A DNA stretch of 64,000 nucleotides from JAQGMJ01 sp036498945. Its GTDB lineage: Bacteria > Pseudomonadota > Gammaproteobacteria > Burkholderiales > JAEUOS01. The translations under genes were made by a program, and so were the position numbers. The DNA lies in contig DASYEQ010000056.1 of the NCBI GenBank assembly GCA_036498945.1, positions 13,534-77,533 on the forward strand, written 5' to 3'. Each line of letters opens with the position of its first letter. The stretch's first letter is position 1. Below, in pieces: positions 53,959 through 63,208 of this stretch. The notes under the pieces are model-generated. The model made no database searches. It was given only the letters and a program-made list of their open reading frames with translations, and was not told the DNA's origin.

Positions 53959-54435
53959 CTACACCATGGTAGCCACGCCGGGTTCGGTGATGGCGACGAC
54001 AACAACGAACAAGCCGAGCCAGAGATTGATGCCGACCCACTTGCGGATCTGCCCCAGGGCCGGGGCGGCGGCAGCCCAGTCGGCAGCGGTGACCGCGGCG
54101 GCGAAGCGCTTGTAGAGGGCGAAGCGGATGTGGCCGAAGATGGCCATCATGGCGATGCCGACGGCCAGCATGACGTGCAGATACGCGGGTACGGAAAACA
54201 TGCCGCGCGCACCGCCCAGCAGGTTGAGCATGACGATGCCGGAACCGAGAATCAGCACGATGGACCATTCGACCCAGGCGAAAAAGCGCCCGAGCACACG
54301 CGCCATCAGCGTCAGGCGCTGCGGCGGCTCCAGCTCAGCGAGCGCGGGGCGCAGGGCGATGTGGGCGAAGAACATGCCGCCGACCCAGACCAGCACTCCC
54401 AGCAGATGCGCCAGGAGCAGCAAACGATACGTCAA
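53959..54435 (-). CDS. CopD-like membrane protein
   Basis: A 158-aa membrane protein with four helices of the CopD-type fold; histidines in LLAHLLGVLVWVGGMFFAHIAL, PAYLHVMLAV and FGHIRFALYKRF sit in membrane segments and could bind haem or copper. The start is TTG 54435, chosen because TTGA overlaps the rnhB stop and GGGGAGCTCC lies just upstream; no ATG gives helix 1. Functional role unassigned (copper or redox handling in relatives). Confidence 0.78.
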   Translation of the reverse strand: MTYRLLLLAHLLGVLVWVGGMFFAHIALRPALAELEPPQRLTLMARVLGRFFAWVEWSIVLILGSGIVMLNLLGGARGMFSVPAYLHVMLAVGIAMMAIFGHIRFALYKRFAAAVTAADWAAAAPALGQIRKWVGINLWLGLFVVVVAITEPGVATMV

Positions 54436-55130
54436 AGGAGCTCCCCGAGAATGTGCTTGACCGGGGCGAAGCTCTTGCGGTGGGCCGGGCAGGCGCCGTG
54501 CACGCGGATCATCTCCAGGTGCAGCTGGGTGGCGTAGCCCTTGTGCTGCTCGAAGGCGTAATTCGGGTAGGTGCGCGAGAGGCTCACCAGTTCGCGGTCG
54601 CGCGCCGACTTGGCGAGGATGGAGGCGGCGGAAATGGCCGCCACCAGGGCATCGCCCTTGATGATGGCGCGCGCGGTGTAGGGCACCAGGGGCACGAAGC
54701 CGCCGTCGACCCACACTTCGTCCGGCCTCACCAGGAGCTTTTCCACCGCGCGGCGCATGGCGAGCATGCTGGCGTTGAAAATGTTCATGACGTCGATTTC
54801 TTCCACCGAGGCGGAGGCGACGCCGAAGGCGAGCGCGTCGGTCTGGATTTTCACCGCCAGGCGTTCGCGCGTGACGGCGGTCAGCTTTTTCGAATCATCG
54901 AGGCCGCGGATGCGCTTTTTCGGGTTCAGTACCACGGCGGCGGCGTAGACGGGGCCGGCCAGCGGCCCGCGCCCGGCTTCGTCCACCCCGCAGACCAGCA
55001 GCCCCTTGGCCGACGGCGCCTTGCGCAGCGCCTTGACGCCGCGCAGGTATTTTTTGTCGATTCCGGCGAGCAGGTCCGGCTGGATTTCCTCGTCGGGAAT
55101 CAGTTCCGGGGGAAGCTCGGGAAAGCGCAT
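54432..55130 (-). CDS. rnhB: ribonuclease HII
   Basis: Removes ribonucleotides from DNA. A 232-aa protein with an approximately 40-residue N-terminal extension before the family core. Catalytic motif CGVDEAGRGPLAGPVYAAAV (Asp 50, Glu 51), RIRGLDDSKKLT, and the third/fourth acidic residues in the middle of the fold (VWVDGGF). Start ATG 55130. Last gene of the lipid A run on the minus strand, and coupled to the CopD-like gene by a TTGA overlap. Confidence 0.95.
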   Translation of the reverse strand: MRFPELPPELIPDEEIQPDLLAGIDKKYLRGVKALRKAPSAKGLLVCGVDEAGRGPLAGPVYAAAVVLNPKKRIRGLDDSKKLTAVTRERLAVKIQTDALAFGVASASVEEIDVMNIFNASMLAMRRAVEKLLVRPDEVWVDGGFVPLVPYTARAIIKGDALVAAISAASILAKSARDRELVSLSRTYPNYAFEQHKGYATQLHLEMIRVHGACPAHRKSFAPVKHILGELL

Positions 55131-55186
55131 GCGCAGGATTCTACCGCGCCCGGGACGGTCGTGCCGGAGGCGGCGGGCGCCTCTTT

Positions 55187-56359
55187 TCAGGCCTCGGGGA
55201 AGAAGCTTTCGACGATCGCGGCGGCGGCGCGCGGCGCCATGCCGCACTTGAGTTCGGCATGCAAACGGGTGAAGCGTGCTTCCAGGCGCTCGCGCACGGT
55301 CCAGTCCAGCAGCAGGTTGCCCAGGGCCTGGGCGAGGATTTCGGGGCGGCTTTCTTCCTGCGCGAATTCGGGCACGACGAATTCGCCGCACAGCACGTTG
55401 GGCAGGCTGCCGTAAGGCAGGTAGGCCATGCTGGTGGTGATGCGCCAGGACAGCGGCGCCATGTTGTAGGCCACCACCATCGGGCGCTTGAACAGCGCCG
55501 TCTCCAGCGTCGCGGTGCCGCTGGCGACCAGCGCGATGTCGCAGGCGGCCAGCGCCGTGTGGGCATCGCGCGGCGAAGGAGTCCAGTCGAGATAGCCCTT
55601 GCCGTGCGCGCGCTCAGCCGTCAGGACGGCGTTCCTCCACAGGGCCTCGGTCGGTTCGCTGGCGAGCGGCACGACAAAGCGCAGTTGCGGATGGCGCGCA
55701 CGCAGCTTGAGTGCGGTGGCGGCGAAGCGCTCACCCAGGTATTGCAGTTCGGACTGGCGGCTGCCGGGCAGAAGCGCGATCACCGGCGCCTCTGCGGGCA
55801 GGCCGAGCTTGACGCGCGCGCCGGCGCGGTCCGGCTGCATCGGAATGACGTCGGCGAGCGGATGGCCGACGTAGGTGGCAGGCACGCCGGCTTCGCGGTA
55901 CAGCGGCTCTTCGAAGGGGAACACGCACAGCATGTGGCCGGCGGCGCGCTTGATCTTTTTCATCCGCCCGCCGCGCCAGGCCCAGATCGAGGGGCTGACG
56001 AAGTGCGCGGTGCGCAGGCCGTTTTCGCGCAGGCGGATTTCGAGATCGAGGTTGAAGTCGGGCGCATCGACTCCGATGAAAAGATCGGGCTTCTCTTTCA
56101 GCAGGCGGTCGCCCAGGCGCGTATGGATGCGCTTGATCTCCGGGTAATGCCTGAGCACTTCGACATAGCCGCGCACCGAGAGTTTTTCGCTCGGCCACCA
56201 GGCGTCGAAGCCCTGCGCGATCATGCGCGGGCCGCCGATGCCCATGAAGCGCGCATCCGGCAGGCGCTGGCGGATCGCCTCGATCAGGTGCTCGGCCAAC
56301 ATGTCGCCGGAAGCTTCGCCGGCGACCATGGCGATGCGCGGTGCGCCGGCGGCGGACAT
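55187..56359 (-). CDS. lpxB: lipid-A-disaccharide synthase
   Basis: GT-B glycosyltransferase (GT19) of lipid A synthesis, joining UDP-2,3-diacylglucosamine and lipid X at the inner membrane, 390 aa. Motifs: VAGEASGDMLAEHLI, FVSPSIWAWRGGRMKKIKR, ATYVGHPLAD, LLPGSRQSELQYLG and SGTATLETAL. ATG 56359 gives the standard start; it follows the lpxA stop by five bases. Confidence 0.96.
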   Translation of the reverse strand: MSAAGAPRIAMVAGEASGDMLAEHLIEAIRQRLPDARFMGIGGPRMIAQGFDAWWPSEKLSVRGYVEVLRHYPEIKRIHTRLGDRLLKEKPDLFIGVDAPDFNLDLEIRLRENGLRTAHFVSPSIWAWRGGRMKKIKRAAGHMLCVFPFEEPLYREAGVPATYVGHPLADVIPMQPDRAGARVKLGLPAEAPVIALLPGSRQSELQYLGERFAATALKLRARHPQLRFVVPLASEPTEALWRNAVLTAERAHGKGYLDWTPSPRDAHTALAACDIALVASGTATLETALFKRPMVVAYNMAPLSWRITTSMAYLPYGSLPNVLCGEFVVPEFAQEESRPEILAQALGNLLLDWTVRERLEARFTRLHAELKCGMAPRAAAAIVESFFPEA

Positions 56360-56364
56360 CAAGC

Positions 56365-57141
56365 TCAGCGCATGATGCCGCGCGAGGCGACAGCGAAGAA
56401 GTCCAGGTACAGCTGCAGCTCGGGCTGGGTGGCTGCGAGCTTTTCCAGCTCGGTGCGCGCCGCTGCGATCGTGTGACCGGACTTGTAGATGATCTTGTAG
56501 GCCTGGCGGATGTTTTCGATCTGCTCCGGGGTGAAGCCGCGGCGCTTCAGGCCTTCGACATTGACCCCGACCGGCTCTGCCGGATAGCCGGAGCAGGTGA
56601 CGTAGGGGGGCAGGTCCTTGGCAAGGGCGGAGAACATGCCGGTCATGGCGTGCGCGCCGATGGTGCAGAACTGGTGCACGCCACTCTTGCCGCCCAGTAT
56701 CACCCAGTCGCCGACGTGCACGTGGCCGGCCAGTTGCGTCTCGTTGGCCATGATGATGTGATCGCCCAGCTGGCAGTCGTGGGCGATGTGCACGTAGGCC
56801 ATGATCCAGTTGTCGCTGCCGACGCGGGTGACGCCGCCATCCTGGGTGGTGCCGCGGTTCATGGTGACGTATTCGCGCACGGTGTTGCCGTCGCCGATCA
56901 CCAGCGTGGTGGGTTCGCCGGCGTATTTCTTGTCCTGCGGGTCGCCGCCGATCGAGCTGAACTGCCAGAAGCGGTTGTTCCTGCCGATGGTGGTGGCGCC
57001 TTCGATCACGCAATGCGGGCCGACCTTGCTGCCCTCGCCGATTTTCACGCCGGCGCCGATGATGCTGTAGGCGCCGACTTCGACGCTCTCATGCAGCTCC
57101 GCCGCCGGGTCGATCAGCGCGGTGGGGTGGATCTTCGCCAT
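56365..57141 (-). CDS. lpxA: UDP-N-acetylglucosamine acyltransferase
   Basis: First acyltransferase of lipid A synthesis, 258 aa. Left-handed beta-helix with hexapeptide repeats from about residue 5 (IHPTALIDPAAELHESVEVG) and the catalytic His in AYVHIAHDCQLGD; the C-terminal helical domain follows AKDLPPYVTCSGYPAEPVG. ATG 57141 gives MAKIHPTALID, as in homologues. Eight bases after fabZ stop. Confidence 0.96.
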   Translation of the reverse strand: MAKIHPTALIDPAAELHESVEVGAYSIIGAGVKIGEGSKVGPHCVIEGATTIGRNNRFWQFSSIGGDPQDKKYAGEPTTLVIGDGNTVREYVTMNRGTTQDGGVTRVGSDNWIMAYVHIAHDCQLGDHIIMANETQLAGHVHVGDWVILGGKSGVHQFCTIGAHAMTGMFSALAKDLPPYVTCSGYPAEPVGVNVEGLKRRGFTPEQIENIRQAYKIIYKSGHTIAAARTELEKLAATQPELQLYLDFFAVASRGIMR

Positions 57142-57149
57142 GGATGCGC

Positions 57150-57605
57150 TCAAGCCCCGACCTCGGACATGCGGATGGCGCACATCAGGTCGGCCTCGGT
57201 GACCACCTGGCCATCCACCTTGGCTTCGGCCTTGAACTTCCACAGGCCGCGCGAATAGCGGGTGATCTCGATGTGCAGGTTCAACTGGTCACCCGGCATC
57301 ACCGGCTTCTTGAAGCGCGCGTTGTCGATGCCGACGAAGTAGTAGACCGTCTTGCCGTCGGGTTTGGCATTCCTGCTCTTGAAGCAAAGGATGGCCGCCG
57401 CCTGCGCCAGCGCTTCGAGGATCAGCACGCCGGGCATTACCGGGTGGTAGTCGAAGTGGCCGGGAAAAAACGGCTCGTTGATGGTGACGTTCTTGATCGC
57501 GTGGATGCGCTTGTCGAGCTCCATGTCGAGCACCCGGTCCACCAGCAGGAAGGGGTAGCGGTGCGGCAGGTACTCGAGGATGGCGTGAATGTCCATGCTT
57601 TCCAT
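57150..57605 (-). CDS. fabZ: 3-hydroxyacyl-ACP dehydratase
   Basis: Hot-dog fold dehydratase of fatty acid elongation, 151 aa. Active-site His 50 and Glu 64 lie in EPFFPGHFDYHPVMPGVLIL followed by EALAQ; PHRYPFLLVDRV is the usual N-terminal block. Start ATG 57605 follows GGAACC; ATG 57596 would be a shorter alternative. Position between lpxD and lpxA is conserved in proteobacteria. Confidence 0.96.
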   Translation of the reverse strand: MESMDIHAILEYLPHRYPFLLVDRVLDMELDKRIHAIKNVTINEPFFPGHFDYHPVMPGVLILEALAQAAAILCFKSRNAKPDGKTVYYFVGIDNARFKKPVMPGDQLNLHIEITRYSRGLWKFKAEAKVDGQVVTEADLMCAIRMSEVGA

Positions 57606-57642
57606 GATGGGTTCCGTCTTCTGTGAATGCGGGTTAATGGCT

Positions 57643-58644
57643 CTACTTGTCCGGTTCGGCCAGGCGTTTTTCCAGGGCGCGCAAGCGCGCTTCGATCGCG
57701 TCGAGATTGCGCAGGTGGGCGGCGTTCTTCAGCCAGTCGCGCACCGGCGCCAGGGGGTAGGCGCCGCCGTAGGCGCCTCCCTCTTCCTCGATGCTCTGGC
57801 GCACCATGGCGCCGGCGCCGATGGTGACGCGGTCGGCGATGCGGATATGGCCGTGGATCATGGCGGCGCCGCCGATCGAGCAGTAGCTGCCGATCACCGT
57901 GCTGCCGGCGACGCCGGCGCAGGCGGCGATCGCGGTGTGCGCGCCGATGCGCACGTTATGCGCGACCTGGATCTGGTTGTCGAGCTTGACGCCTTCGCCG
58001 ATCACGGTATCGGCCAGTGCGCCGCGGTCGATGGTGGTGCCGGCGCCGATCTCGACGTTGTCGCCCAGCACCACGCCGCCGCTTTGCGGGATCTTGATCC
58101 AGCGCCCTTTCTCGTTGGCGAAACCAAAGCCGTCGGCGCCGATCACCGCGCCGGCATGGACGATACAGCGCGCGCCGATGCGCGTGCGCGGATAGATGGT
58201 GGCGTTGGGATGAATCACGCTGCCTTCGCCGATCTCCACGTCCTCGCCGATTGCCGCATGCGCGCCGACGGAGACGTTCACCCCCAGGCGGGCGGAAGGG
58301 GCAACGCTCGCCATCGGATGCACCCCGGGCGCGGCCGCCGGATAGGGGTCGAGCAACTGCGCCACGCGGGCGAAGCAGGCGTAGGGATTGGGATGGATCA
58401 GGCGCGGCGCGATTGTGAGTTCGGCGGCATCGGCGGCGAGGATCACCGCGCTGGCGCGGCTGGCCGCCACTTCGGCGCGATAGCGCGGATTGGAGAGAAA
58501 GGCGATGTCACCCGCCCCCGCCTCTTTCAGGGGGGCGACGCGCGCGATGCGCACGGCGCCGTCGCCGGCGAGCGTGGCGCCGGTATGCGCGGCCAATTCG
58601 GCCAGGCTGTAGGTTTTCGCGGCAGTGACGGCGGGCGCTTGCAT
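57643..58644 (-). CDS. lpxD: UDP-3-O-acyl-glucosamine N-acyltransferase
   Basis: Third step of lipid A synthesis, 333 aa. N-terminal uridine-binding domain (about 10-100, AGAGDIAFLSNPRYRAEV), then hexapeptide beta-helix repeats with the catalytic His in QIQVAHNVRIGAHTAI and ADGFGFANEKGRWIKIPQSG. C-terminal helix ends in RALEKRLAEPDK. ATG 58644 chosen because it gives the shortest N-terminus before the uridine-binding fold. Gap 58645-58874 (230 bases) to skp shows no gene. Confidence 0.95.
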   Translation of the reverse strand: MQAPAVTAAKTYSLAELAAHTGATLAGDGAVRIARVAPLKEAGAGDIAFLSNPRYRAEVAASRASAVILAADAAELTIAPRLIHPNPYACFARVAQLLDPYPAAAPGVHPMASVAPSARLGVNVSVGAHAAIGEDVEIGEGSVIHPNATIYPRTRIGARCIVHAGAVIGADGFGFANEKGRWIKIPQSGGVVLGDNVEIGAGTTIDRGALADTVIGEGVKLDNQIQVAHNVRIGAHTAIAACAGVAGSTVIGSYCSIGGAAMIHGHIRIADRVTIGAGAMVRQSIEEEGGAYGGAYPLAPVRDWLKNAAHLRNLDAIEARLRALEKRLAEPDK

Positions 58645-58874
58645 GGGCGCGGCGGGCGGGGAGCGATGAAGTGAGTGCGGGTGGAGTGACTGCGGCTCAA
58701 CCCGGCCGTCCGGCGGCGTGCCGCCGGATCGGAACAGGCGGCCGGGGAAAAAAGCTTTTTTGAATCGGCGGCGCCAGCCGGGAACACCCCGGCATCGCCG
58801 CACCGCGGGCGCACCGGGCGGCGGCGATTGCGCAACGGTCGCGGCACAGCGGCACCGCAGCCCGCTGGACAGGC

Positions 58875-59387
58875 TTACTTGGCGGCAGGGGTGCCGTCGG
58901 ACATTGCCTTGAGCACCTTGTCGGTAATGTCGATCTTGGGATTGGCATAGGCCACTTCCTGGAAGACGACGTCGATACCTTCCTTCTCGGCCACGCTCTT
59001 GATCGCACGGTTGGCGGCGCTGAACACTTCGGCCACTTCGGCCTGGTTGCGCTGGCCGTACTCGTCGCGCAGGTCGCGCTGGCGGCGCTGGAGTTCGCGG
59101 CCCTGGTCGGCCAGCTGGTTCTGGCGATCACGGCGCTGCGCCTCCGACATGGTGAGGCTATCCTTGTCGAATGCATCGCTGGACTTGCGCAGGCTGGCCT
59201 CGAAGTCATTCAATGCGGCCTGCTTCTGCTTGAACTGGGATTCGAGACGCTTCTCGGCATCTTTCGACTGCTTGGATTCGTGCATGATACGGTCAAGATT
59301 GACGACCGCAATCTTGCTCTGCGCCAAAGCCGGCGCCGCGACGGCGCCCGCGCAAATGGCCGCCAGGATCAACAAAAATCGCTTCAA
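58875..59387 (-). CDS. skp: periplasmic chaperone Skp/OmpH
   Basis: A 170-aa periplasmic chaperone for outer-membrane proteins. Signal peptide 1-22 (LLILAAICAGAVAAPALA). Mature part opens with SKIAVVNLDRIMHESKQSK and forms a long charged coiled coil (about 40-110). Sits between bamA and lpxD, the conserved order; Skp delivers beta-barrel precursors to the BamA machine encoded next to it. Confidence 0.94.
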   Translation of the reverse strand: MKRFLLILAAICAGAVAAPALAQSKIAVVNLDRIMHESKQSKDAEKRLESQFKQKQAALNDFEASLRKSSDAFDKDSLTMSEAQRRDRQNQLADQGRELQRRQRDLRDEYGQRNQAEVAEVFSAANRAIKSVAEKEGIDVVFQEVAYANPKIDITDKVLKAMSDGTPAAK

Positions 59388-59505
59388 AGTACTCGCTCCA
59401 AAAACCGGAATCCCGCTATTGTGCCATGATCGCGGCGGCGCCGCGAGCCTGCGGCCGGGGTGCCCGCGGGAAACGAGGCACGGCCGGGCGAGGAATAACC
59501 CGCCG

Positions 59506-61836
59506 TCAGAAAGAAGTGCCGACGGTGAACTGCAGGTGCTGGATCGAGTCCCCGGACTTGGCGTTCAGCGGCTGCGCCCAGCTTACCGCCAGCGGGCCGA
59601 ACGGCGACTGCCAGTTGATGCCAATACCGGCGGCGAAACGCATGCCCGGCACGTAACTGCCGCCCAGGGTAGTGGCAAGGCTGTCGCGGCTCCACAATTC
59701 GCCGAAGTCGACGAAGGTCGCCAGGCGGACCGACTTGTCCTTCTCCAGGCCGGGGAAGGGGAACAGCAGTTCGGCGGCGCCGGTCAGGCGCGAATCGCCG
59801 CCGATGATGGTGCCGTCGGAGGCCTTGGGCCCGAGGGAGTTGGTATCGTAGCCGCGCACCGAACCGATGCCGCCGGCATAAAAGCGCTTGAAGGTCGGCA
59901 GCGGCTTGCCGGCCAAGCCCTCGCCGATCGAGTATTCACCGCGCAGGTTCAGCGTGTAGTTTTTGCTGAGCGGGATGTACCAGCGCTGCAGGTAGCTGGC
60001 CTTGGCGTAAGTCAGGCTGCCGATCGGGATGCCGTATTCGATGCTCGCGTTCTGGTAGCGGCCTTCGGTCGGGCGCAGCGCGCTGTCGCGCGAATCGCGG
60101 ACCCAGCCAAGGGTGAACGGCAGGGTGTTGGCCGAGGCGCCGAAGGCAGTGACGTAATTGAGCAGGAAGGTCGGCGCATCGGAGGCCAGGCTGTATTCCG
60201 TGTGATCGATCGCCAGGCCGGCGAACAGGGTATCGATCGCGGTGAACGGGTAGCCGAACTGGACGCCGCCGCCGTAGCTGGTGGTCGAATAGTCGCCCAG
60301 GTTGAGCGCCGAGGCGTTGAAGTCGCGGCGATAGACGCTGAGGGTGCGGCTGATGCCGTCGACGGTGAAATACGGATCGGTCTGCGACAGGGCATAGACC
60401 TTGTTGGTCTTGCCGGTGGAGAAGGAAACCGAGATGGTCTTGCCGGAGCCGAAGATGTTGGACTGCGAGATTGAGGTCTGCAGCACCACCTTGTCGGCGC
60501 TGGAGAAGCCCGCGCCCAGGAGCAACTGGCCGGTGGGCTTTTCCTCGACCTTGACGTTGACGTCGATCTGGTCGGGCGAGCCCTGCACGGCCGGCGTCTC
60601 GATCGTGGTTTCCTTGAAGTAGTCGAGGCGGTCGAGGCGCTTTTTCGACTCGGTGATCTTGGCGCCGTCGTAATAGGAGCCCTCGAGCTGGCGCATCTCG
60701 CGGCGGATCACCTCGTCGCGCGTACGCGTATTGCCGGCGATGTTGATGCGCCGCACGTAGACCCGGCGCGCCGGATCGACGTAGATGGTGAAGGCGACCG
60801 TCTGCTTGTCCTTGTCCACCGTCGGTACGGCGTTGGCGTTGGCGAAGGCATAGCCCTCGTTGCCGAGCCGGTCCTGGATCTTCTTGGTGGTCTCGGTCAT
60901 CTTCTGGCCGTTGTAGACGTCGCCCGGCTTGAGCTGGACCAGGCGCTGCAGTTCTGCCTCGGGCACGATCATCTCGCCCGCCAGCTTGATGTCGGAAACG
61001 GTGTACTTGCGGCCCTCGGTGATGCCGACGGTGATGTAGATGTCCTTCTTGTCCGGGGTGATCGACACCTGGGTCGACTCGATGTTGAATTCGAGATAGC
61101 CGCGGTTGAGATAGAAGGACTTCAGGCTTTCGAGGTCGGCGGTGAGCTTCTGCTTGGAGTACTGGTTGTCTTTCGAGTACCACGACAGCCAGTTGCCGGT
61201 GGAAAGCTGGATGTTGTCGAGCAGCTCGGCTTCCTTGAAGGCGCGGTTGCCGACGACGCTGATGCTGCGGATCTTGGCGACGTCGCCTTCGACGATATTG
61301 AAGGCGATGCCGACGCGGTTGCGCTCAAGCGGCGTCACGGTGGTCTTGACGTCGACCGCGTACAGGCCCTTGGCGAGGTACTGGCGCTTGATCTCCTGCT
61401 CGGAGCGATCCAGCACCGAGCGGTCGAAGATGCGCCCTTCGGCCAGGCCGGAGTCGCGCAAGATCTTCTTCACCTGGTCCTTGTCGAAGGCCTTCAGGCC
61501 GGTGAAGTCGAGGGTGGCGATCGCCGGGCGCTCGTCCACCGCCACGATCAGCACATTGCCTTCGACCTCGATGCGCACGTCCTTGAAAAAGCCGGTGGCG
61601 AAGAGCTTCTTGATCGCCTCGGAAGCCTTGTCTTCCGTCATCTGGTCGCCCACCTTCACCGGCAGGTAGGAGAAGACGGTGCCGGCCTCGGTGCGCTGGA
61701 TGCCCTCGACGCGGATGTCCTTGATGGTGAACGGATCGAAGGCGAAAGCGGGGGCCGCCGCGAGGAGCGGAATGGCAAGCGACAACAGGCGCGCGAAACG
61801 CGAGCAAACGTGGGGCTTAACGCGCTTGGTGCGCAT
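59506..61836 (-). CDS. bamA: outer-membrane assembly factor BamA
   Basis: Omp85-family core of the Bam complex, 776 aa. Signal peptide about 1-32 (LAAAPAFA). Five POTRA domains at about 33-430, then the 16-stranded barrel with the lid motif IGSVRGYDTNSLGP and a C-terminal aromatic residue (GTSF) typical of outer-membrane proteins. Start ATG 61836. Follows rseP by 22 bases and precedes skp, all on one transcript. Confidence 0.96.
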   Translation of the reverse strand: MRTKRVKPHVCSRFARLLSLAIPLLAAAPAFAFDPFTIKDIRVEGIQRTEAGTVFSYLPVKVGDQMTEDKASEAIKKLFATGFFKDVRIEVEGNVLIVAVDERPAIATLDFTGLKAFDKDQVKKILRDSGLAEGRIFDRSVLDRSEQEIKRQYLAKGLYAVDVKTTVTPLERNRVGIAFNIVEGDVAKIRSISVVGNRAFKEAELLDNIQLSTGNWLSWYSKDNQYSKQKLTADLESLKSFYLNRGYLEFNIESTQVSITPDKKDIYITVGITEGRKYTVSDIKLAGEMIVPEAELQRLVQLKPGDVYNGQKMTETTKKIQDRLGNEGYAFANANAVPTVDKDKQTVAFTIYVDPARRVYVRRINIAGNTRTRDEVIRREMRQLEGSYYDGAKITESKKRLDRLDYFKETTIETPAVQGSPDQIDVNVKVEEKPTGQLLLGAGFSSADKVVLQTSISQSNIFGSGKTISVSFSTGKTNKVYALSQTDPYFTVDGISRTLSVYRRDFNASALNLGDYSTTSYGGGVQFGYPFTAIDTLFAGLAIDHTEYSLASDAPTFLLNYVTAFGASANTLPFTLGWVRDSRDSALRPTEGRYQNASIEYGIPIGSLTYAKASYLQRWYIPLSKNYTLNLRGEYSIGEGLAGKPLPTFKRFYAGGIGSVRGYDTNSLGPKASDGTIIGGDSRLTGAAELLFPFPGLEKDKSVRLATFVDFGELWSRDSLATTLGGSYVPGMRFAAGIGINWQSPFGPLAVSWAQPLNAKSGDSIQHLQFTVGTSF

Positions 61837-61858
61837 CGTTCTGGTTCTTTGCAGGATG

Positions 61859-63208
61859 TCAGCCGGCCAGGAGCCGGTTTATGTCGTTGTACAAGGCGAG
61901 GACCATCGATACCGCGACGACGATCAATCCGAAACGGATCCCGATCTCCATCACCCGCTCGGAGACAGGCTTGCCGCGTATGATTTCGGCGAGATAATAC
62001 ATCAGATGGCCGCCGTCGAGCATGGGAATGGGCAGCAGGTTGATCACGCCCAGGCTGATGCTGATGACGGCGATGAAGGAAAGGAAGGAAATCAGCCCCA
62101 GGCGCGCGGTCTTGCCGGCGTAATCCGCGATGGTCACAGGTCCCGAGAGGTTGTGCCAGGAAACCTCCCCCACCACCATCTTGCCCAGCATCTTCAGGCT
62201 GAAGGTGGCCATGTCCCAGGTCTGGCCCACCGCGCGGGTGAAACCGCTCACCGGGCCGTAGGCGACGTTGGTCATCGCCGGACGCTCGTCCAGCATGACA
62301 CCGATGCGCCCGATCCTGGCGCCGCCGTCCGCCTGTACGGCTTCCGGGGTGACGCTGAGGCTGACGCGCGCGTTGCCGCGCAGGATCTGCACCTCGACCG
62401 GCTTGGCGGGATTGGCCTGCATCGCCTTGACAAAATCCTCACCGCTGCGGATTTCGCGGCCGGCGGCGGCAACGAACACATCGCCCGCGCGAATGCCGGC
62501 GCGCTCGGCGGGCGAACCCACCGCCGGCTGGCTGGCGCGCGGCTGCGGGCGGTAGAGCCTGAAGCCCAGGCGGGCCATCATGTCACGGTCGGGGTCGAGG
62601 CCACCAATGCCGGAGAGATCAACCGTCGGCAGGCCGACTTCGCCGCGCGGATTGCGCGTTTCCAGCCGGAAGCTGCGGTGTTCGCTGGCGGCGTCGATCA
62701 GGCGCCAGTTGAGGTCGGTCCACGACACCACGCGCTCGCCGTCGAAAGAGACGATCTCGTCGCCCGCCATCAGGCCGGCGCGCGCGGCGGGGGTGCCGGC
62801 GGCAGGCGCGGCCACCCGCGCCAACGGCTCCTCGATGCCGTGCATGTTCAGGCCCCAGTAGAGCGCGATGGCGAGCACGAAATTGGCGAGCGGCCCGGCG
62901 ACGATGATGACGGCGCGCTTCCACACCACCTGGTTGTTGAAGGCACGGGGGCGGTCGACCGCGGCGACCGGCTCGTCCGGCTCCTGTCCCAGCAACTTGA
63001 CATATCCCCCGATCGGAAAGGGCGCGATCGCCCATTCGGTCTGGTCGCGGCCGAAACGGCGGCTCAAAATCGGCTTGCCGAAACCCAGGCAGTAGCGCAG
63101 CACCTTGACGCCGCACAGGCGCGCAGCAAAGTAATGGCCGAATTCATGGAAGGCGATCAGCGGGCCCAGCGCCACCAGGAAAAAGAAAATTTTATGCAGC
63201 AACGTCAT
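61859..63208 (-). CDS. rseP: RIP zinc metalloprotease RseP
   Basis: Intramembrane site-2 protease, 449 aa. Zinc site HEFGH at residues 21-25 in the first membrane helix and LLPIPMLDGGHL near the third helix supply the metal ligands. Two PDZ domains lie between (GDEIVSFDGERVV and GDVFVAAAGREIRSGE). Cleaves RseA to release sigma-E. The ATGA overlap with dxr fixes the start at 63208. Confidence 0.95.
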   Translation of the reverse strand: MTLLHKIFFFLVALGPLIAFHEFGHYFAARLCGVKVLRYCLGFGKPILSRRFGRDQTEWAIAPFPIGGYVKLLGQEPDEPVAAVDRPRAFNNQVVWKRAVIIVAGPLANFVLAIALYWGLNMHGIEEPLARVAAPAAGTPAARAGLMAGDEIVSFDGERVVSWTDLNWRLIDAASEHRSFRLETRNPRGEVGLPTVDLSGIGGLDPDRDMMARLGFRLYRPQPRASQPAVGSPAERAGIRAGDVFVAAAGREIRSGEDFVKAMQANPAKPVEVQILRGNARVSLSVTPEAVQADGGARIGRIGVMLDERPAMTNVAYGPVSGFTRAVGQTWDMATFSLKMLGKMVVGEVSWHNLSGPVTIADYAGKTARLGLISFLSFIAVISISLGVINLLPIPMLDGGHLMYYLAEIIRGKPVSERVMEIGIRFGLIVVAVSMVLALYNDINRLLAG

